A DNA stretch of 64,000 nucleotides from an uncultured Lacinutrix sp. (GTDB lineage: Bacteria; Bacteroidota; Bacteroidia; Flavobacteriales; Flavobacteriaceae). The DNA lies in NCBI GenBank assembly GCA_937129145.1, contig CAKZMU010000015.1, positions 1-64,000 on the forward strand, given 5' to 3'. Positions 61,717 to 64,000 of this stretch are shown here, piece after piece; positions within the stretch are counted from its first letter, which is position 1, and each line of letters opens with the position of its first letter. Below the pieces are notes generated by a model that was not told the DNA's origin, searched no databases, and saw only the letters and a program-made list of their open reading frames with translations. A program made the position numbers and the translations under genes.

Positions 61717-62306
61717 TTAAATAAATATAGTATTGAATAAACGTTATTTTTCTCTTTTTTCTCAAAAAAAGCCATTACAGATTCCATTTTTTCTTCATCA
61801 AATAAACTAATAAAATCATTTTCTTCATTAGCATTTGTAATTAAATATGCCTCTGTATTAAGAGTCTTGGAAATTAAATTATACTCTTTTTCGTTTAAAA
61901 CTAACTCAGAAACCCATAAAAAATCATCAATTACTTCTTTTTTATTTTCTTGATAAGAAAAACTATTTGGAACAATAAACTTAATAAAACCTAATTTCAA
62001 ATGACATCCATTACCAGAAGGAATAAAAGTGACTTTAAGTTTTTTAGAATTCGAAATCTCGACTGAAGCTACAAGTTTTTTATCGTCCCAAGAGTAACCT
62101 TTTAGGTCATTAATATTTTTTAAATAAGTATCTTCGATATTTGATATTTCTTCAGAACAATCTTCTAAACTTGGTCCTTCAATAAATCTTTTTTTTAACT
62201 CCTGTCTAAAACCTAATTCATCATCTTGCATTTTTATTCCTTTATTAGATTTACAACTCATTAGCAGTAAAATCACAATTATATAGAAAAATTGTCTTTT
62301 CATCAA
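61713..62306 (-). CDS. lipoprotein, unknown
   Basis: A lipobox (LLLMSCKSN) is clear. The 197-residue protein has mixed strands and helices ([39 protein letters not shown]) without a known family. It lies between prfA and pyrF on the same strand and overlaps pyrF by four bases. A palindrome lies just before its start. Confidence 0.7.
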   Translation of the reverse strand: MMKRQFFYIIVILLLMSCKSNKGIKMQDDELGFRQELKKRFIEGPSLEDCSEEISNIEDTYLKNINDLKGYSWDDKKLVASVEISNSKKLKVTFIPSGNGCHLKLGFIKFIVPNSFSYQENKKEVIDDFLWVSELVLNEKEYNLISKTLNTEAYLITNANEENDFISLFDEEKMESVMAFFEKKEKNNVYSILYLFK

Positions 62307-62310
62307 AAAG

Positions 62311-62330
62311 ATTCCTGCCTTCGCAGGAAT
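62311..62330. repeat. palindrome ATTCCTGC-CTTC-GCAGGAAT
   Basis: Perfect eight-base arms around CTTC, eight bases after the prfA stop in the direction of transcription. This ATTCCTGC-type palindrome is scattered between genes in many genomes; ATTCCTGC also occurs alone at 1732-1739. It may act as a weak terminator or processing site between prfA and the lipoprotein gene. Confidence 0.6.
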
Positions 62331-62338
62331 GACAGTAT

Positions 62339-63415
62339 TTATATCACATCATCATTAGCTTTCAACATTTCAGTATTTTCAGCTAACATTAATTCGTCTA
62401 TTATTTTTTGTATATCACCATTAATGATATTTGATAAATCATACAATGTCAAGCCTATTCTATGGTCAGTTACACGACCTTGAGGATAATTATACGTTCT
62501 AATCTTCGCACTCCTATCGCCTGAAGAGACCATGCTTTTACGTTTCTCAGAATCTGCTGCTTGTTTCTTTGCCAATTCCAGTTCATATAATCGAGAACGC
62601 AATACTTTTAATGCTTTTTCAAGGTTTTTATGGGACGATTTTTGGTCTTGGCAACTTACAATCATGCCTGTTGGCTCGTGATGCAACTTAATAGCCGAAT
62701 AGGTAGTATTAACCGACTGTCCACCAGGACCAGTTGACGTGGTACGCTCAATACGTACTTCGGTCATGTCCAACTCCACATCAAACTCTTCGGCTTCTGG
62801 AAGTACCATAACCGTTGCAGCACTTGTATGAACTCTACCTTGTGTTTCGGTTTGTGGTACACGTTGCACACGATGCACACCTGCCTCAAACTTCATGGTG
62901 CCATACACATCTTCGCCAGAGACTTCAAAAATAATTTCTTTAAATCCACCAGATGTTCCCTCACTCATACTAACCACTTCAACTTTCCATCCTTTATCAC
63001 TACAGTATTTTGAGTACATTCTATACAAATCGCCTGCAAAAATACTTGCTTCATCACCACCTGTTCCAGCGCGTACTTCAACGACCACGTTTTTGGCATC
63101 ATCTGGGTCTTTAGGGATTAACATAAACTTAATTTCTTCCTCCAAAGCAGGTAATTCAGCTTTTGCTTCTTCTAATTGCATTTTAGCCATTTCAACCATT
63201 TCGGCATCATTACTATCTGAAATAATTTCTTCAGCTTCAGCAATATTATCGGTTAGAGATTTGTAAATCTCACCTTTGTCAACAATCTTTTTTAAGTCTT
63301 TATATTCTTTGTTTAGTTGTATATATCGCTTTTGGTCTGAGATAATATCTGGCTGGATTATTAAATCATTAACCTCATCAAAACGTTGTTTTATTATCTG
63401 GATTTTTTCTAGCAT
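62339..63415 (-). CDS. prfA: peptide chain release factor 1
   Basis: RF1 reads UAA and UAG and releases the finished chain at the ribosome. The GGQ motif is in [15 protein letters not shown], the codon-recognition region is around [18 protein letters not shown], and [19 protein letters not shown] ends the catalytic domain. Length 358 from the chosen start at 63415 ([12 protein letters not shown]); an ATG eight codons upstream overlaps the promoter. Confidence 0.96.
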   Translation of the reverse strand: MLEKIQIIKQRFDEVNDLIIQPDIISDQKRYIQLNKEYKDLKKIVDKGEIYKSLTDNIAEAEEIISDSNDAEMVEMAKMQLEEAKAELPALEEEIKFMLIPKDPDDAKNVVVEVRAGTGGDEASIFAGDLYRMYSKYCSDKGWKVEVVSMSEGTSGGFKEIIFEVSGEDVYGTMKFEAGVHRVQRVPQTETQGRVHTSAATVMVLPEAEEFDVELDMTEVRIERTTSTGPGGQSVNTTYSAIKLHHEPTGMIVSCQDQKSSHKNLEKALKVLRSRLYELELAKKQAADSEKRKSMVSSGDRSAKIRTYNYPQGRVTDHRIGLTLYDLSNIINGDIQKIIDELMLAENTEMLKANDDVI

Positions 63416-63436
63416 CTGCTTCTGTGAATTGTGTCG

Positions 63437-63444
63437 CAAAAATA
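63437..63444 (-). promoter_or_regulatory. -7 promoter element for prfA
   Basis: Minus-strand TATTTTTG matches TAnnTTTG, 22 bases before the ATG at 63415. It supports that start over the one at 63439. Confidence 0.5.
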
Positions 63445-63526
63445 CGATAATTTATGAATTTTCAATGAATGAAAAACTTCCATATTTAAACGAAATATTT
63501 ATTTACATTAGTCGTTTATTAGTTAT

Positions 63527-63814
63527 ATGCAGCAACTCATGTCCATAATGGCTTTTTATAGATCGTATGTGTTATGGTCTTTTTTAATCAATATTGCCAT
63601 TACTATTTTTAATCCTAATATTTTTGCTGCTATTGTCACTAAATTGCTATTAACTTTTTTTCTTTGGTACCTTGTAAATGAAACTTCGGCAAAGCGAAAA
63701 CTTGTTTTTTATAAGAACTTAGGAATATCCACACTTAAACTATTTTCGGTTTTATTTTTTGTCGATATTTTAATTACCATTACCTTTCTACTCCTTATTA
63801 AGGAATTTATATGA
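63527..63814 (+). CDS. small membrane protein before an ABC ATPase gene
   Basis: A 95-residue protein with three hydrophobic segments (VLWSFLINIAITIFNPNIFA, TKLLLTFFLWYLVNE, LFSVLFFVDILITITFLLLI). It overlaps the next gene by four bases (ATGA) and is probably the partner of an ABC ATPase of unknown type. An internal ATG at 63539 is an alternative start. Confidence 0.65.
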   Translation: MQQLMSIMAFYRSYVLWSFLINIAITIFNPNIFAAIVTKLLLTFFLWYLVNETSAKRKLVFYKNLGISTLKLFSVLFFVDILITITFLLLIKEFI

Positions 63815-64000
63815 TTCTTGAAATAGATAATGTAGAATTAAATTTTGGCACCAAACGTATTTTAAACGGTATTTACCTGAAAGCTGAAACTGGAATAGTT
63901 ACAGGAATACTTGGTAGTAACGGTTGTGGCAAAAGCTGTTTGTTAAACATTATTTTTGGAAATCTTAAACCAAAATACAAACTGATTCGAATAGACAACA
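63811..64000 (+). CDS. ABC transporter ATPase, 5' part
   Basis: The first 63 codons are present before the window ends. The start MILEIDNVELNFGTKRIL and Walker A GSNGCGKSC (about residues 35-43) show an ABC ATPase. Signature and Walker B are beyond the window. It overlaps the small membrane protein gene by four bases. Confidence 0.88.
   Translation, partial: MILEIDNVELNFGTKRILNGIYLKAETGIVTGILGSNGCGKSCLLNIIFGNLKPKYKLIRIDN

Noticed and set aside
62895-63266. 123-codon plus-strand frame antisense to prfA
   Set aside because: prfA is intact over this range; the frame is serine-rich as expected for antisense of a Glu/Asp-rich helix.

Overview
The window is a chromosomal stretch of a low-GC Bacteroidota, most likely a marine-type Flavobacteriaceae. 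Signs of this are a SusC/SusD outer-membrane pair, DUF3667, DUF4197, DUF4920 and Coa1-type proteins, a two-motif DnaJ zinc finger, near absence of Shine-Dalgarno sequences, and many promoters with the Bacteroidota -7 element TAnnTTTG. The first ~385 bases do not belong: they encode a GC-richer acetamidase fragment joined to a truncated typA across a 21-base shared word, which looks like an assembly chimera. No rRNA, tRNA, CRISPR array, prophage or insertion sequence was seen, and no gene-free gap exceeds 300 bases.

Layout. 0.4-7.3 kb: typA, kdsA, small hypothetical proteins, a secreted transglutaminase-like protein and gamma-glutamyltransferase. 7.4-13.2 kb: membrane proteins of unknown function around a small winged-helix regulator. 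A 19-bp dyad (TACTTTG-N5-CAAAGT) stands before both a single membrane gene and a six-gene operon (DUF4173-like, SanA-like, MpaB-type oxygenase, DUF2809, DUF1361). 13.2-21.6 kb: a SusC/SusD pair behind a membrane-embedded AraC regulator and an M28 peptidase, so probably peptide rather than glycan use. 21.8-31 kb: PPK2, an ABC exporter-MscS-response regulator operon, and grpE-dnaJ. 31-37.5 kb: YceI, lipoproteins, two alpha/beta hydrolases, an XRE-DUF4870 regulator, and a tandem pair of two-lobed retropepsin-like proteins whose second copy has lost both DT/SG motifs. 37.6-46.9 kb: an epimerase, an mnmD operon, ilvE, a MazG-like pyrophosphohydrolase, crcB and an MFS-VOC-DJ-1 operon with an unusual leader. 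46.9-51 kb: a secreted M14 carboxypeptidase and an amidohydrolase. 51-58.5 kb: an orphan HsdR_N nuclease domain, Lrp, a SigZ-like sigma factor locus, the fused mutase IcmF and a PqqB-like hydrolase. 58.6-64 kb: DUF4197, pyrF, prfA and the start of an ABC ATPase gene.

The most interesting locus is at 52.7-54.0 kb. A 33-residue peptide with 11 cysteines (metallothionein-like) lies just upstream of a SigZ-type ECF sigma factor whose own C-terminus is cysteine-rich. A perfect 13-bp hairpin separates the two genes. The peptide gene and a neighbouring lipocalin-like lipoprotein gene both follow the same bipartite promoter-like motif (TAyGCAwCy-N15-CGTCTTAT). Together this suggests a self-regulated metal- or thiol-stress module.

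Several short palindromic repeats are scattered between genes, and two related palindromes sit inside the icmF reading frame as in-frame linker insertions.
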